Assembly: GCA_000827325.1 (NCBI GenBank)
Contig: KN832883.1
Coordinates: 785,563-849,562 of the forward strand
DNA: 64,000 nt
Direction: 5' to 3'
Origin: Oidiodendron maius Zn
Taxonomy: Eukaryota > Ascomycota > Leotiomycetes > Myxotrichaceae
The notes under the pieces are model-generated. The model had not been told where the DNA came from and searched no databases. It was given only the letters and a program-made list of their open reading frames with translations. Below, in pieces: positions 11,645 to 24,082 of the stretch. Within the stretch, counting starts at the first letter, position 1; the number at the start of each line of letters is the position of its first letter. The position numbers and the translations under genes are program-made.

Positions 11645-12564
11645 TTATGGCAATATCTGAACAGCATTTACTACCCTCTCCTTGTTCATAAAATACCTAT
11701 TTCCGGAATTTGCCCCTTTCTCGAGTAACAGTTGAACAGCTTCCTCACTTCCATAGCGTACTGCAACATCCAGTGCTGTTCTTCTTTGGAAATGATCAAT
11801 GGCATCGATATCAGCCCCGTTCTCAAGTAGCAGTCGCACTGCAGCTTCCTTTCCACCCCAAGCTGCCATGTGAAGTGCCGTCCATCCTCTCTCTTCTTCA
11901 GCCTCGATGTCCGCTCCATTCTTGAGAAGCAACCGTATCACTGCCTCGCACCCAATAAATGCCGACCAATGTAGTGCGGTAAATCCGGATTCGCCTCCGG
12001 AATTGACGTCCGCACCAAACTCGAGTAGCGTCGAGACCGTCGCCTCATTTTGAGACACTACTGCACATTGAAGCGCCGACTGCCTAATATTTGCTCCATT
12101 CTCAATCAGGAGCCTCAACGTACCGTCGTGACCTCCAAATGCTGCTTCCTCGAGTGCTGTCAAACCTGTTTGGCCCTCTGCCTCGATCTCAGCACCGTGC
12201 TCGAGTAATAATGTTACCACCATCTCATGCCCACGCTTTGCAGATTCGGTGAGGATTTCATTTAAATCCAATTTTTGAAGATCTAGCTTTGCTAACTCAC
12301 GCAACACAACAGTTTGGGTGCCATGTTGCGCTAAGGCAAGAACAGCAGAATTTTGTATCGCAACTAGTTTAAGTAATTCGTTCCAGTGTTCTAGAAAGTA
12401 GTCAAATTAGCATTGTCGGCCAATGGTCAATTGATGTACTTACTGCAGACTAGCTGCCAGTGGTTCAAGTCTTGGCGTACATTAACTTCAAGCGGCCAAG
12501 AAGAGAGTAATGCAAGGTCCATAATAAGCGATAGTATCTCGTTCGGGATTTCTGATAAAGGCAT
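11645..12564 (-). CDS. F-box / ankyrin-repeat protein
   Basis: Two exons, complement(11645..12390, 12444..12564), 288 residues. Exon 1 begins MPLSEIPNEILSLIMDLA. Across a 53-bp intron (GTAAGT donor, TTTCTAG acceptor, GCTAAT branch) it continues WQLVCKHWNELLKL, completing an F-box-like motif (LPxEIL...LVCKxW). From about residue 80 there are five to six ankyrin repeats of 33-34 residues, such as GFTALHWSAFIGCEAVIRLL and GWTALHMAAWGGKEAAVRLL. F-box proteins usually bind Skp1 in SCF ubiquitin ligases while the repeats bind the target; here that is inference. In fungi such short F-box/ankyrin genes are numerous, variable and common in accessory regions. Confidence 0.85.
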
Positions 12565-13264
12565 GGCATATATTTGGACCTTGTCCCAGAGTCCGATAAT
12601 CGATTAAGACATATGTGACTGGAAACTTGTTTGTGGTGGTTCTCTAGTCGCTGATTTCGCTGTCAGCAGCCGGACTTGCATGTTGTGGTTGCTGCCTAGA
12701 ATATATTTTGTAGCAAGGTAAATATTTCCGTATAAGGTGCTCTAATCTCACGAAGGCACTCCGCTAGCTCTCATCATCCAACCTAGAACCACCAGAAACC
12801 CATCGGGGTTTATACACAAGAGACGGATCCGCCGCGCAGAGAGTGTAAGAGTTTGCGAGTCCCAGCTATTGAAAGATGACCAGAAAGAATCAGTGTGGTC
12901 CTCGCTTAGTGAGAGCTTCTTCGGCACAGAAAACCCCGCCAGTTCGCCGGATACACGAGTTTAGTGGAGTCGACAATTACTATCTCTAGGCAGCACTGGG
13001 AGGGCAGCGGTGCAACATATTTAGATATTCAGCTAGCTGATCGATTCTATCGAGAACTCTACTAACAAGTAAAGCTGGCCTTGCGTTAAGCCACATCGAA
13101 CCTGAGATGATTAATTCAAAGAAATTTACTGGGTCTCATCCCCAGATGTTAGCTGGGCTCCTCTGCGTTGTTCTATCGCGGCCATCAGTCACAAATAAGC
13201 AGCTGTATCTTCATCCCCATCGACCACGCGAGGCGCCTGTTCAACGTCAATTTCATTTCCATTT
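12565..13264. other. Intergenic
   Basis: No gene seen; upstream region of the F-box/ankyrin gene and downstream region of the decayed F-box-associated gene. Confidence 0.45.
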
Positions 13265-14270
13265 TCATCTTCCCTCAGTTTCTTCGTCAAATTTCTCGTC
13301 TTCTTCATCCTGGCTTTCCTACCAAAGATTGGGTCCCAGTCCCTGATCGAATACCACATACATATCCTCATGCATACCTATCGTCCGCCACTCTCCATCG
13401 AAATTCACCCCATTTTGCCAATGTCCTGCTCCGAACTTCAGCATCTTCAGCCTCGGCAGTCCTTCTTTCATCTTGCGGAAAATTTCCGACCACCTTCCGC
13501 CGTGCCGCCACCCGACCTTACTCCCAATTCAGCTTGCCGGATTCGCTGGGTATTTCTCCGTGTCCAATTGGCCAAAATTCACCATGCACCTCACAACTGG
13601 ACACTCCTCCATGAAAGCATGCATCTATGGAAAGTCTCATTGTCTTTCTGGAGAGGCCATGTTGTGCTCCGTCACGATTCGAAGTCGCAGCTCCAAGATC
13701 AGCTGCAACACATTTGCAAAATCCTCCGACCGCACCAACATCTCGTCATTTACATTCTGTAGATTCTTGATTGTCAGACTCTTTAAATTGGGCGTTGGAT
13801 ATTCCGCGTCGCTCAGAGCTGCGAAAATGCTGGCCAACACTTGCGTTCAAACTCGTAGGTTTCCTCTGGAGCTATTCCAAAAAAAAGTCATGAGGTGAAA
13901 GCATCACGCATACACAAGAAAGTTCTATTTCCAGGTGCGTGAGGTTAGTAAACCTATTCAGAAGGTAAATGGCGTCTTCTATCTCCGTGCTGAACTGAGT
14001 CCACTCGTCGTCGTTGTTGTAGTCATCAAGTGTCTTGTGGGGTTCTAGCAATGTTGTGTACTTCACATGGCGGACTGCTCTAGCAAGTGAGGACGCGATG
14101 ACGTTCTCAAGATTCTCAAGAATTTCCGGTTCCTCGGTCAAAGCCGGTAGAATGATGTGCTGCTTTAAGAAGAGCTCAAGAGTGGCTGCTCCAAGAGGAG
14201 ATTTTGACACGAGGCGCGTGTTTTCCATGTCCGTTTTTGACGTCACGAATTTGGTGATCATGCCGGTCAC
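13265..14270 (-). pseudogene. Decayed F-box-associated / leucine-rich protein gene
   Basis: The minus strand reads as one protein family through several breaks: NRFTNLTHLEIELSC, then LKSLTIKNLQNVNDEMLV, ECPVVRCMVNFGQLDTEKY, LPRLKMLKFGAGHWQNGV and YVVFDQGLGPNLW. This order, ending in a 'VFD..LGP..W' block and an acidic tail, is that of the leucine-rich C-terminal part of fungal F-box proteins. There is a frame slip at the T-run near 13885 and about five in-frame stops after it (for example between PERQ and DFP, and after GPNLW). The F-box N-terminus is not found upstream. The pairing of part and break is visible; the family name comes from memory of similar proteins. Confidence 0.6.
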
Positions 14271-15104
14271 CTCTGCTGGGATTCATTCATTTCGAATTGG
14301 CAATACTTCGACAGGAGGGTTTTGAACCGTGAATTCCAAGAGTGTTGTCTTTATATGCTTGTGTTCAGCCAATGCTAATGTCGACGGTCCAACAACTAGC
14401 TCCTTTTCTACCTCCACAAGTCTAGGCTGCACGTGTGTGACGGCGGAATTAAAACCCTTTTGGGGCTTAGGCCTCGCTCTCCCTAAATATTTTCAGATGC
14501 CAAGAGTATTTTGCTCGCCGTATGTTGGTAGGTTGAGACTCAGAAGTAGACAATGAACTGAATGAGAAACAAATCACGGAAGTGTGTTGCTTTGTTACCT
14601 TTCATCGGTTATGATGGGAGCAGTGATGAGCTATTTACACGAGAAAACTTCAGAGAAATTGCAAATTACAATTTATATACAAGTTGCTTATTTAATCACG
14701 GATTATTTCACACACTCTATATCTTTCACTTCACGAAGTTGGAGCGGACCTTGTCATAGATATCACGTGATTTTAATTTGAGTTCTTGCGTTTGTGCAGC
14801 AGGATCAATCCCCATTATTTAGTATCAATATCGAAACATATATAAGCCATATTTCGTATGTGTTGCTCAATATAGTAGAGCATATTGCGATCATTACGCT
14901 GTGAGTTCATCAATCTAGTCAGGTGTTCTTCCATCTTCCCGTGCAGATTGTTGGCCTCTACATTTATATTTGCACTTTTAACGTCCACTTTCAACATAGG
15001 ACAGGCGAGGCATTGAATGGTTGATACATTCTCTTACGTGAGATTTTACATAGGCACGATAATTCTGCACAGAGAGGCACGGGAATGTTCATGAACGAGG
15101 GAGA
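14271..15104. other. Intergenic
   Basis: No supportable gene; a 60-codon minus frame near 14815-14997 has a charged, coiled-coil-like sequence but no context. Confidence 0.4.
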
Positions 15105-15721
15105 GTGGATAAGGCATGGTATAAATTTGTTATATCAACTACCTTATTTCTTCGCTTTATCCCTTTCGTATATGTGGTATTTTTTCGGCTGCTTCGACAT
15201 AGACTCCCTCTCCAGTACCGTGCATTTGCTTCCAGAGCAAGGATCTCAACTCCTTGCTGCTCGATATGCAGGAAGTGGAAAGGTAATGACAGTCTAATAC
15301 ATGTAGAGGAGAATTAGTGCTTCTCACAATAATTCTTCTCCATATTCATCGTCTAGCCATCTGGCCTTGCGTTACGACGAGGAATGTCCAGTCATGGCCC
15401 TGCATATCAAACAGAGGCAGGAACCTGCAGGCAGTTCCGTGAGCCGTCTCTCATGTAACTGCGTTCAAATTTGGTAAATTGTGCTACCGCCCATGAGCCC
15501 AAATGTATAATTTCTGTATTTCAATCGATGCGGAGCTTCTCGTTTTCGCTGCTGACGGCGACGGGTGCTATGCGAAAGGGGCGTCGAAAGTCTGGTTGAA
15601 GTATGGGGCATAGATAGGCACCCTGCGACCATGGCTTTCATACCATGCGTCTTAGGCGGCCCATCAAGATATATCGCGAAATCAATAGCCTCACACTCCA
15701 CATTCTTATCCATGATCAGCA
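15105..15721 (-). pseudogene. Possible decayed PD-(D/E)XK nuclease-like domain
   Basis: Downstream of the regulator, on the same strand, frames read IDFAIYLDG, then PVAVSSE and SIEIQKLYIWAHGR, then RFLPLFDMQGHDWTFLVVT. This order (V/IDFxIYLD, PVAVSxExK, ExQLxIW, GHDW) resembles a PD-(D/E)XK nuclease-like domain common in fungal hypothetical proteins. The pieces lie in different frames with stops between. The family call is tentative; profile comparison of the pieces would decide. Confidence 0.35.
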
Positions 15722-16607
15722 CTAGATAAAACTATGATCCTCTTCGGTATGGGTTCTGGGGACCTGAACCGCAGGTGGAAATTCGAATCGCCGGCCTGGC
15801 GACACGACCCAACCCGTTGGCCACTGGTTGCCTGGATGATACTGACTATAATGCTTTGCTGCCGGTTCCTGTGAAGTCCCGGTCGATTGGAACTTTGGTC
15901 GTAATATCTTGTGGTTGTCGCGCCCGAATTTAGAATAGAGACGAGCAGTTCCAACGAAATTATCATTTACGTTGTTCGGAAACATCCAATCGAGAATCGA
16001 TTCCCCGACGGTCTCAAAGAACTCGTCAGAAGGAGAAGGGTCATTCATCGCGTCGGATGGAACCGGAGAGTGTGGTGTATCCTGGAGTTTCATAACTGAC
16101 TCACCAGGCTCAATGAGATGTGTCGTGATGATGCTTCCTTGAGCCGATAGCGGATTCGTCTCTGAGGAACGTACCGTAGGCTCCACCGGATCATCTGGAG
16201 GCTGCGAAGGAACCGGATCGGTTGTGGGCAGACTTTTATGTTCGCTCCTTCCCGACACCGTCGAATCAGGTAGAGGACGAGGATAAGTGCAGAGCAAGAA
16301 TCGTCTAGTACAGGCTGTGCACTGCACGCGATCTCCTGAACATTGAATCTTTGACCTACAATGCGGATATCAAATCCGTCAGTCTTCTAAAGCCTAAAGC
16401 CTTCAAATACTCCCTGGAACTCACCGGCGACACTCATTACATGACCTCTTTCGCCCTTTGTGGGTCCGTTCATGTAATTTCATATGCCTAGTGAGTGCAT
16501 CACTGGCCGTCTGAGCGTCAGTCATTTAGATCTCTTATCTAAATTGAGGCAACGGTGCCATCATACCTACGACTAAAGACTCTAGAGCATATTATGCAGT
16601 TGAGCAT
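15722..16607 (-). CDS. Short C2H2 + Zn2Cys6 transcription factor
   Basis: Three exons, complement(15722..16355, 16425..16502, 16567..16607), 250 residues. Splicing builds two zinc modules in series. The first is a C2H2 finger, CIICSRVFSRSDALTRHMKLH, followed by ERTHKGRKRS. The second is a canonical fungal Zn2Cys6 cluster with spacing CX2CX6CX6CX2CX6C (CNECRRSKIQC, then C6, CTAC and C). Both introns (64 and 69 bp) fall inside the fingers and restore exact spacing, which strongly supports the model. The remaining 180 residues are Ser/Pro-rich and acidic, with no fungal-specific regulatory middle domain, so the protein is short for this class (usually 600-900). It may be a truncated gene: a nuclease-like relic follows directly. 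A nuclear DNA-binding role is inferred. Confidence 0.8.
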
Positions 16608-19600
16608 GTTGATAATCTGAGTGTTTCTGCTCTTCTGTCTTTCGGTATAAAAAACGACTCTCCGAACAAGCAAAATTGATCGGTAGAGACAAAGGCTTGC
16701 GCCGCGCTTCTATTCTCACAGCTCAATAGCCAAGATGCAGAGAAATGCCAATAGACTATATGACTTTCGAGCCTAATACGTATAGCCCAATTTGTATTTT
16801 AGCCTCTCGACGCCCTGGAATCCATCCCGCGTTACCTCGGCACGGAAAATGCGCTAACAGATATCCACGTACAGCTTCCCCGGATCCAACGATCGCACTG
16901 CCCGGCCTTCTCCGCCCTCGTGGCAGATCTTCGTATTTCGATTTGCGGGCCCATTGGCAGTGTGTGAATAGATTATCGTGGATGCAAGGGTCCTAAGTGT
17001 CAAAAGCAAGTAAGCGCGGCTTAGCTGCCTGGAATCTGCACCAATAATGCGGGTAGATATCCCGAGAGAAGCGCAAAGCCTAGGCTTCTCTGGATCTCTC
17101 GTCAGCCAGGAGGCTGTTGTATTTCAGGGATTTCTTATCTTTTGCTGATTCTACCACTCACAGATGAAATAATTAAAGCCAAGAAGTTTTAGTGGACCGT
17201 TTCGGCAACGGGGGCCGCGGAGGCGGTTCCGTGGGGGTTGACAGGGTTACAATTAAATATCTCGGGATCTGTGCATATTTGTTAGGCCGAGCTGGTCCCA
17301 AGGACATTCTTTGTTGTAGTCTGCTTTGTTTGGACAGTTATGCTCCTCGACACACCGCACTTCAAGTAACCAATCTAGGGACTGGAGAGCAATCACATAT
17401 CTACTTTTAACGGTTCTCGGTTTCTGAATATACGTTTTTCCAAAGTTAAAAGAGGAGGGTCGCAAACATCTACAAATTGACAAAGCGTATAGAGCTTGGA
17501 TAATAAGGGCTAGGATACTACGCTTTTCAAACGCTTCGCGCCGGTGACCCGTAAACCTCTCCTCCTAGACCAATCTTGTCCGACTCTGCATCCCTGCGCC
17601 CGACGATGGAATCTCTTCGAAGCGGAATGAATGCGCTCCAGTGATGATCCCCGATGGAGAATCTACCTAGGTGAGCCGCGACGGCGTATCCTGGACAATC
17701 GACTAGAACTGCATCTTGCCGTAATGGATGAGCCGTTTAATTTGTTGCCGGCTTTGAGACTAGTGGACGATTCTCCTGCCTCTGCGGATATGGTGGATTG
17801 GATAAACCCAGTTGGTGTGTATCTTGGGATCGATGAAGAGTCGAGAAACTAGCCTCCACGTCTGTTAGACAAGTGTGCCATTAGCAGCGATTTCAATACT
17901 TATCGTTACTAAAGGCGTAAGTATGATTCAGCTTGTAATTTTGTCCCCTGTGTGTAGTGGTTGCCCTTTCGACGGTCTGAATAGTGGGACTAACTGCATT
18001 ATGAGATATATCTGACCCACAGGACACGAAATTGGGCAGAGCTATGGATCTGTGAAGTAATTCTGCATACAATGTGAAAAATAAAAATGGGCCGAGTTTG
18101 AGTTTCGGGTGCCCGTTTCGTTACCAGTATTGCCGCCAAATTATTTAATGGCTCGTACTGTATCCACGTATGTCACTTAGCGAAAGCTATGCACGGAACA
18201 CCAGAACACACAAGACGCATAGAATGAAAAGGAGTCCATTTAAGCCTGACCCTTACCATAGACGTCCGTCATAAAGTCGCATGGAAGCATATGCCAATCG
18301 AACAGTCTAGAAGCATTTTAAATGTAATGACCAATCATAATCGTGCCCATGTGCTGATGGCCTGTGGGGCCTTGCACACATGCTACAGTAGAGTGCAGTG
18401 TGAGCGGCTATCGGCAGATTGCTGCAAGCAATTCGTCATCAGCACCCATGAGGCTTCTACCAAACCTAATTAGCAGGCTAGCTGTCTGCATTTAAAATGG
18501 GAGTGCATCATGCAAGCGCCAGGGGCTTATAAGGGAAAGATTCGCACTCTATCGTAGGTGCTGACCGGGACAGTCTGACTTGGACCCCATTGTGTTGACT
18601 TCTTCCTCTTGTTTTGACAGAGATGAGGCCCGGCTAAAGCAAAATTTAATGCACAGCTCTCGTCTTTACCGCAGCGTCGCAAAGATTTTTATGTGCGAAT
18701 CTGGAAGAGCGAGTTGAAATCAAAGTCCGGGATAAAGCCCGCCGCCGTTCATCCCTCAATTCCTCGATCATGTACCTATGATATTCCCTAGAGTCATACC
18801 ATAAGTGCGTATATTTAAGAAGATCCATGAAGCGAGACGAGTCGCTCTTATGAATAGAGTGCCTGGCTGAGCTTTTGATGATCTTGCAATATCAACAGCT
18901 AGGGTTATCATTCGGGATGTAAGGCTCAAATTGCCCATCGATCTTAATATTTCAATTGCTTTATTCTTGACCATTCTTTCTTTTCAGTAGTGTAGCGTCT
19001 TCCACTTTATCGATAATCAACCCCTCCTCTGCAGCAAAGTTGTTATGTAATGATAGCCGAGTTACATGGCTGAACGGATACGTAGTAGTCGGCCTGACAG
19101 CTGGAGTACGGCGTATAAGAGGGACTTCCTCCTTGGGAAAGCCAAGAGTGGGGCAAACGAGGTCAGACAAAAGTGGGAGGGCAATAGAATGTTCCCCTCT
19201 TCATATTACTCTAAGTGAAATGTGCGATTTTTGTTGTGATCTTTCCATCATTGATACTACACTGTCGCTCATTGCCAGAGAGCTGATTGTTGCCAATAGC
19301 CTTTACCAAAATGACCGCGCTTGTACCGCATCTATGCTCCTTCTATCTCTCTTACTAGATAAATGATATATTCTACAAATGCCTGCACCTGCCCTTGTGC
19401 GCGCACTGACACTTTTACGTACCTTATCTTCACCTCTTCACCGGGACTCAATGATTACAGTGCCGAGCAGTTCGTATATTCCCAGGCAACACCGTTGAGT
19501 GTGCGCCACAACTGCAAATCGACTGAAGTTGGCCACGGGGCGAGATATCCCGTCGAATATTTGGGAAGGCTGCGCACCATGTCTTTGGATGCTAACATTG

Positions 19601-19896
19601 AATAAGAAGGAGCATCGAAACTGATTTTCTTCCATCTCGGTTCTCTTTCTTTTCATTACCGAGATAACCTTGGCTTTGATTTATAACCACATCTCGACAT
19701 GCCCCAATAGGCACACCGCTTAAGAGAACAACTGCAAAACATAATATTTTGGTGCTTATACGTTATCTTTCCATCCCCCCTGGACGTAACGTATCCAAGA
19801 AGGATATAATGATGTGTTCTACAAAAGATATAAGACCAAGATTTGATCTAGGAGAGATGTTTCGTAGCAGTTGGCATCGATCCCTGTTCTGTCACA
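16608..19896. other. Long gene-poor stretch
   Basis: About 3.3 kb on which I can support no gene. Frames stay below 110 codons, overlap on both strands and show no family motif. It may hold the upstream regions of the regulator and the subtilase. Confidence 0.5.
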
Positions 19897-22754
19897 ATGA
19901 TGCAGTATCATGATATCATTTTGTGCCTTCTTGCCTGGTCCCTGGGCCTTTCTGTCACTCAAGCCAAGCCACTGCTAAATACGTACATCGTCCAACTTGC
20001 AAACTCCTCAATCGTCAATAGCTTCCTCCCATCCACCTTTGCACAAAACTATACCATCCGCCATCGCTTCAACTCTGAGGAGTTGTTTACGGGCGTTTCA
20101 CTTACATTAACAGATACGAACGATGCCAGCGATATCGTGCTTTCTGCACGGCTTCGCCAACTCCCCGGGGTCGTTTCAGTCTTCCCCGTTCCTGCCGTCA
20201 CGCCTCCGAAGCTAGCCTCTGTAGTAGCTGCTCGAGATGTGTCTGCCTCACCATACGAGGAATATCCATCTCCTCAGCCCATGACTCCTATAGTCGGCAC
20301 CAAGAACAGCAAACTGGCATCCCCGCTTGAGATGACTGGCATTGACAAGTTGCACTCCCTTGGTATCAAAGGACGGGGTATGAAGATCGCATTCCTTGAC
20401 ACCGGCGTGGATTATCGCCATCCTGCTCTGGGGGGCGGCTTTGGACCCGGACACAAGATTGCTGGTGGTTATAGCTTCATGGACGACTCTGGAGCGCTCG
20501 TCAACAGTACTGATCCATTCGCTGATTGTCTTAGCGATGTAGGAGGTCATGGAACTCATGTAACCGGTGAGCTACCTATCGCGCCCTAATGAATACCAGA
20601 ATTCCACTAATATCTATAGGAATCGCTACCATGCAACGATGTGCTAGTTGCGCATTCGACATTGAGGGTGTGGCACCAGAAGCTAGCGTGTATATGTATC
20701 GCGTTTTTGGCTGTGATGGTGGAGAGGCCGGTCTGGATACGCACTTCGCTGCTATGCTAATGGCAGCTGATGAAGGCGTAGATGTCATTAGCATGTCTAT
20801 TGGAGACGGCGACGTTGACATCGCTGATCCAACAAATCCTTTCTCTACCACCGCTGCGGCAATTAAGCAAAAAGGGATCGCAATCTTTGCAGCCGCTGCT
20901 AATGATGCAACAGGTGGTGCTTCAGCCACAAATCTAAGAACTGTCGAGTTCCCTGGTGCAGATTCCAATATCATTGCTGTTGGAAGTGTGGTTAACGCCC
21001 AGTGGCCGACTATGTACTCGGCGACAGACTCGCATGGCAACTCCTTTTCGTATGCATCCATCTTCCCATTCAACACCACAAAGATGGACGTCTATGTTGT
21101 GAGCTCGCCGTGCGACAGTGATCAGTGGGCAATCATTCTGCCTGGAGTGAACCTTAATACCACCGTCTTTGTCTTTGAGGGAACTATTGGATGCAACCTG
21201 GCAGATGCAACATCCTCCTGGAGGGAGTTGGTCGAACCACAAGATGTGTACGCCATCAGCTATCAAGGCAATTGGACTACCGATCCATATCTCCAAAGCG
21301 TTGGCGCTGATACCCCAGGCTTTCTGCCAGATCGTAACCTGGCCGAGTTTTTCCAGGCAGACGGCCTGAGGCTAATGGAGCAATACATTAAAGCGGGAGG
21401 CTATCCAAACTATAAGCTCTCCTTTGCGGACAAACATACTTTCAGTGTACCGTTGGAAACTGGTGGAATGATGGACTACTACTCGAGTTTTGGTCCTGTT
21501 GGCGTAGAGCCCTTAAAACTGAAGCCTCAGCTTTCCGGCCCGGGTGGCAACATTCTATCCACGTATCCTCTAGGTCCAGGCTCCGGATACGCGATTAGTA
21601 GCGGTACCTCCATGTCTACACCTTTTGCTGCCGCTTCTTACATGCTCATCAAGTCCCAACTGCCCCATGCAACAGTGGACCAGATCCTTGAACGTATGCA
21701 GACTACCTCTACGCCCCTAAAGTGGATATACGACACCGCAATCCTGTCTGCTACTGCCCAGCAGGGCTCCGGTCTGATCAACTGCTACAATGCGATCTTC
21801 GGTACTACCCTCGTTTCTCCAGGAGAGCTCAACATTGGAGATGCTACGCAATCTTCGCCGGCAAAGGCTACCATAACCATTAAAAATGATGCTTATATTG
21901 CGAAGGCATATCGTCTCTCGCACCAAGGGGCTGCGTATATGGACCAGATCCTGAATCCCACAGGCCAAAACCAGTTTGAGACTGGACAGCTGCCCAATTA
22001 TGGCTCAGCCAAGTTCAGCTCTTCCGTCATCCTCCTCCGACCGGGACAATCCACTTCTGTCACTATGTCAATTTCTCCACCTCCAGGAGTAGATGAGGAA
22101 CAGCTTCCTATCTTCGGCGGTTTTATTACCATCACGGATATCACTGACCCCACCGCCGCAATCCTCTCTGTTCCATATATTGCACGACCATACTCGCTGT
22201 ATAACGCAACTTATATACCACAGATCATCGCCGGTCAAATTACAGTTCCCGGGATTCTGTGCTACAATGAGAATACGGGCGAAGCAAATTACCCAGCGAA
22301 CGGTACCTTGGCTTGCGACTTCACGGATGGAAGCCAGATCAATATTCTTGGTAATCTGGCACAGTACACCATGCTGTACCGCATCGATGTCGTACCCGTC
22401 AACACGACACTCATTCCCACTCATTGGGCGCCTGGGTCGCCTAGCACTCCGCCAGGATACACATACACGCCGCCCGCTAGTCCACCATCATCCAATGTGC
22501 TTGGCGGAGTGCCATCATACGGGAATATCTACAATCTGAACCCGACAGCCAATATTGAATATGCCGCAGATCCACAGAGTACCATCGTCTCCAACCTCCC
22601 ATGGGCGGGATCAGTGACAGCGGATGGTGGCTCAACGCTGCAGTTGGGAAGCGGCGATTACAGGCTCCTGATTTCAGTCTTGAGATGGGGAGGGAATGAT
22701 TCTGTTACAGCAGATTACGAGACGTGGTTGGGGCCAATCATGACATTGTCGTAA
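19897..22754 (+). CDS. Secreted subtilisin-like serine protease (S8)
   Basis: Two exons, join(19897..20566, 20620..22754), 934 residues. A 53-bp intron (CTAAT branch) splits the codon after GGHGTHVT and restores TGIATMQ. The N-terminus is a signal peptide (IILCLLAWSLGLSVTQA) and a short I9-like propeptide (NTYIVQLANSS). The catalytic triad is visible: Asp168 in AFLDTGVDYRHPA, His218 in GGHGTHVTG, Ser554 in SSGTSMSTPFAAAS, with the oxyanion Asn in AAAANDATGG. Between His and Ser lies a long insert that fits a protease-associated domain, as in Vpr/C5a-peptidase-type subtilases; after Ser there are about 370 residues of beta-rich, Fn3-like sequence. Many NxT/S sites suggest glycosylation. An extracellular protease for nutrition or host interaction is likely. 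Confidence 0.95.
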
Positions 22755-24082
22755 CTTTAACAGTTGTTACTGCGAGTTTACGACCTCTATGATTAATATC
22801 TTGAAGTACGGATATACTATAGTTTGCATAGTACATCTTACATATCAGAATAGTGAAATAGGCAACAAGCACATGTGTCTAGCATGTCAGTAGCTAACCG
22901 CGCAATTCTTTATTTGATATAGAGACCGTAAGGTAATTAGTATACTGAGGATAAGCTCACTAGACGTGGTTTATAGATTACAGAATGCAGAGAAGAGAGG
23001 CGAATTCCTTCTGCATCTGAACACTTCGACGTTGAAAATATTCCAACCCAGGGTAATACGGCTCTACTAAAAGCCAAAAGCGACAGGAATCAAAGTATTG
23101 CTAGATATGATTTTGTGAAGGGCAGCTTGGATATGGTTACTCCCAGACCGCGAATGGAGATATTTGTGCTACTGAAACCTTTTCGGTCATCCAATATTGA
23201 AATTTAGCAATAAAACATGTCTCCGCCATAGGTCTTTCTACACTCCGGCTCTGACACTCTTCTAAATCTCTCTGTTTGGATCATCGTACCCGAAGCTCTA
23301 GACTTCCATCGTATTTTGGTCGATTTAAAATAGAAATGAGATGACATTTGGCGCCTCTGCCCGGGGGGATGGGTATGCTCATGTAACTAAGCTTAGATAC
23401 ATGGACGCAATGCAACCTTAAGGCTGGCATACGAGAAAACTTGTGGAGTATCCTGACCCAAGATCTAGCCGCTCGATAATGAACACAGGCATTGTAAAAC
23501 TGTAGATTTGCGAATGCGAATGCGAGGCAAATATTTGAGGGAATGCCTGGACGAAGGCTTAATTCTTCACTTAAATATCCGTCAAGTATATAGATATAAT
23601 TTAAATGCTACCACGCAATCAAGAAATTTGCAAACCTCTCCAGAACTTAGCCAAATATATAGGGCTTGTCGCAAGTCACAAAATACTGTACAACGGTTAT
23701 TATGAATCAAGCTCTCAGCTACAGCGCCTCAAAGGTTGGTCCCCGACCTGTTTTGGGCTCTCCAGGCAAAACAAGCAGTTCAGAAACGTGTCGCGCCGGG
23801 ATTAATTAATCAATTTGCATGAAAAAGGCAACCCTTCAATGATTAGCGCTATCAAGCAGCAGCTATTACTCGCCGAAGTTGGCCGGGGACCGTGCCATCG
23901 CGAGAGGGGTAAACATGGGTAGCGACGTGGCCCTGACTGGGATTTAAAATTAATGGAAGTTTACTCGGCGATCCGGAATAAATATCTCAAATCCGTCCTC
24001 GTTCAGTTCAGCTGTGGTTTGGAACAGTGGCTTTTACTCAATCTTGCTGCTCTGAAAGCCCGAAGTCATACGAACTTGGACA
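22755..24082. other. Intergenic
   Basis: No gene recognised between the subtilase and the binding-protein gene. Confidence 0.5.

Noticed and set aside
16745-19605. Several 60-110 codon frames in the long empty stretch
   Set aside because: None has a family motif, signal peptide with coherent mature part, or splice-supported continuation.
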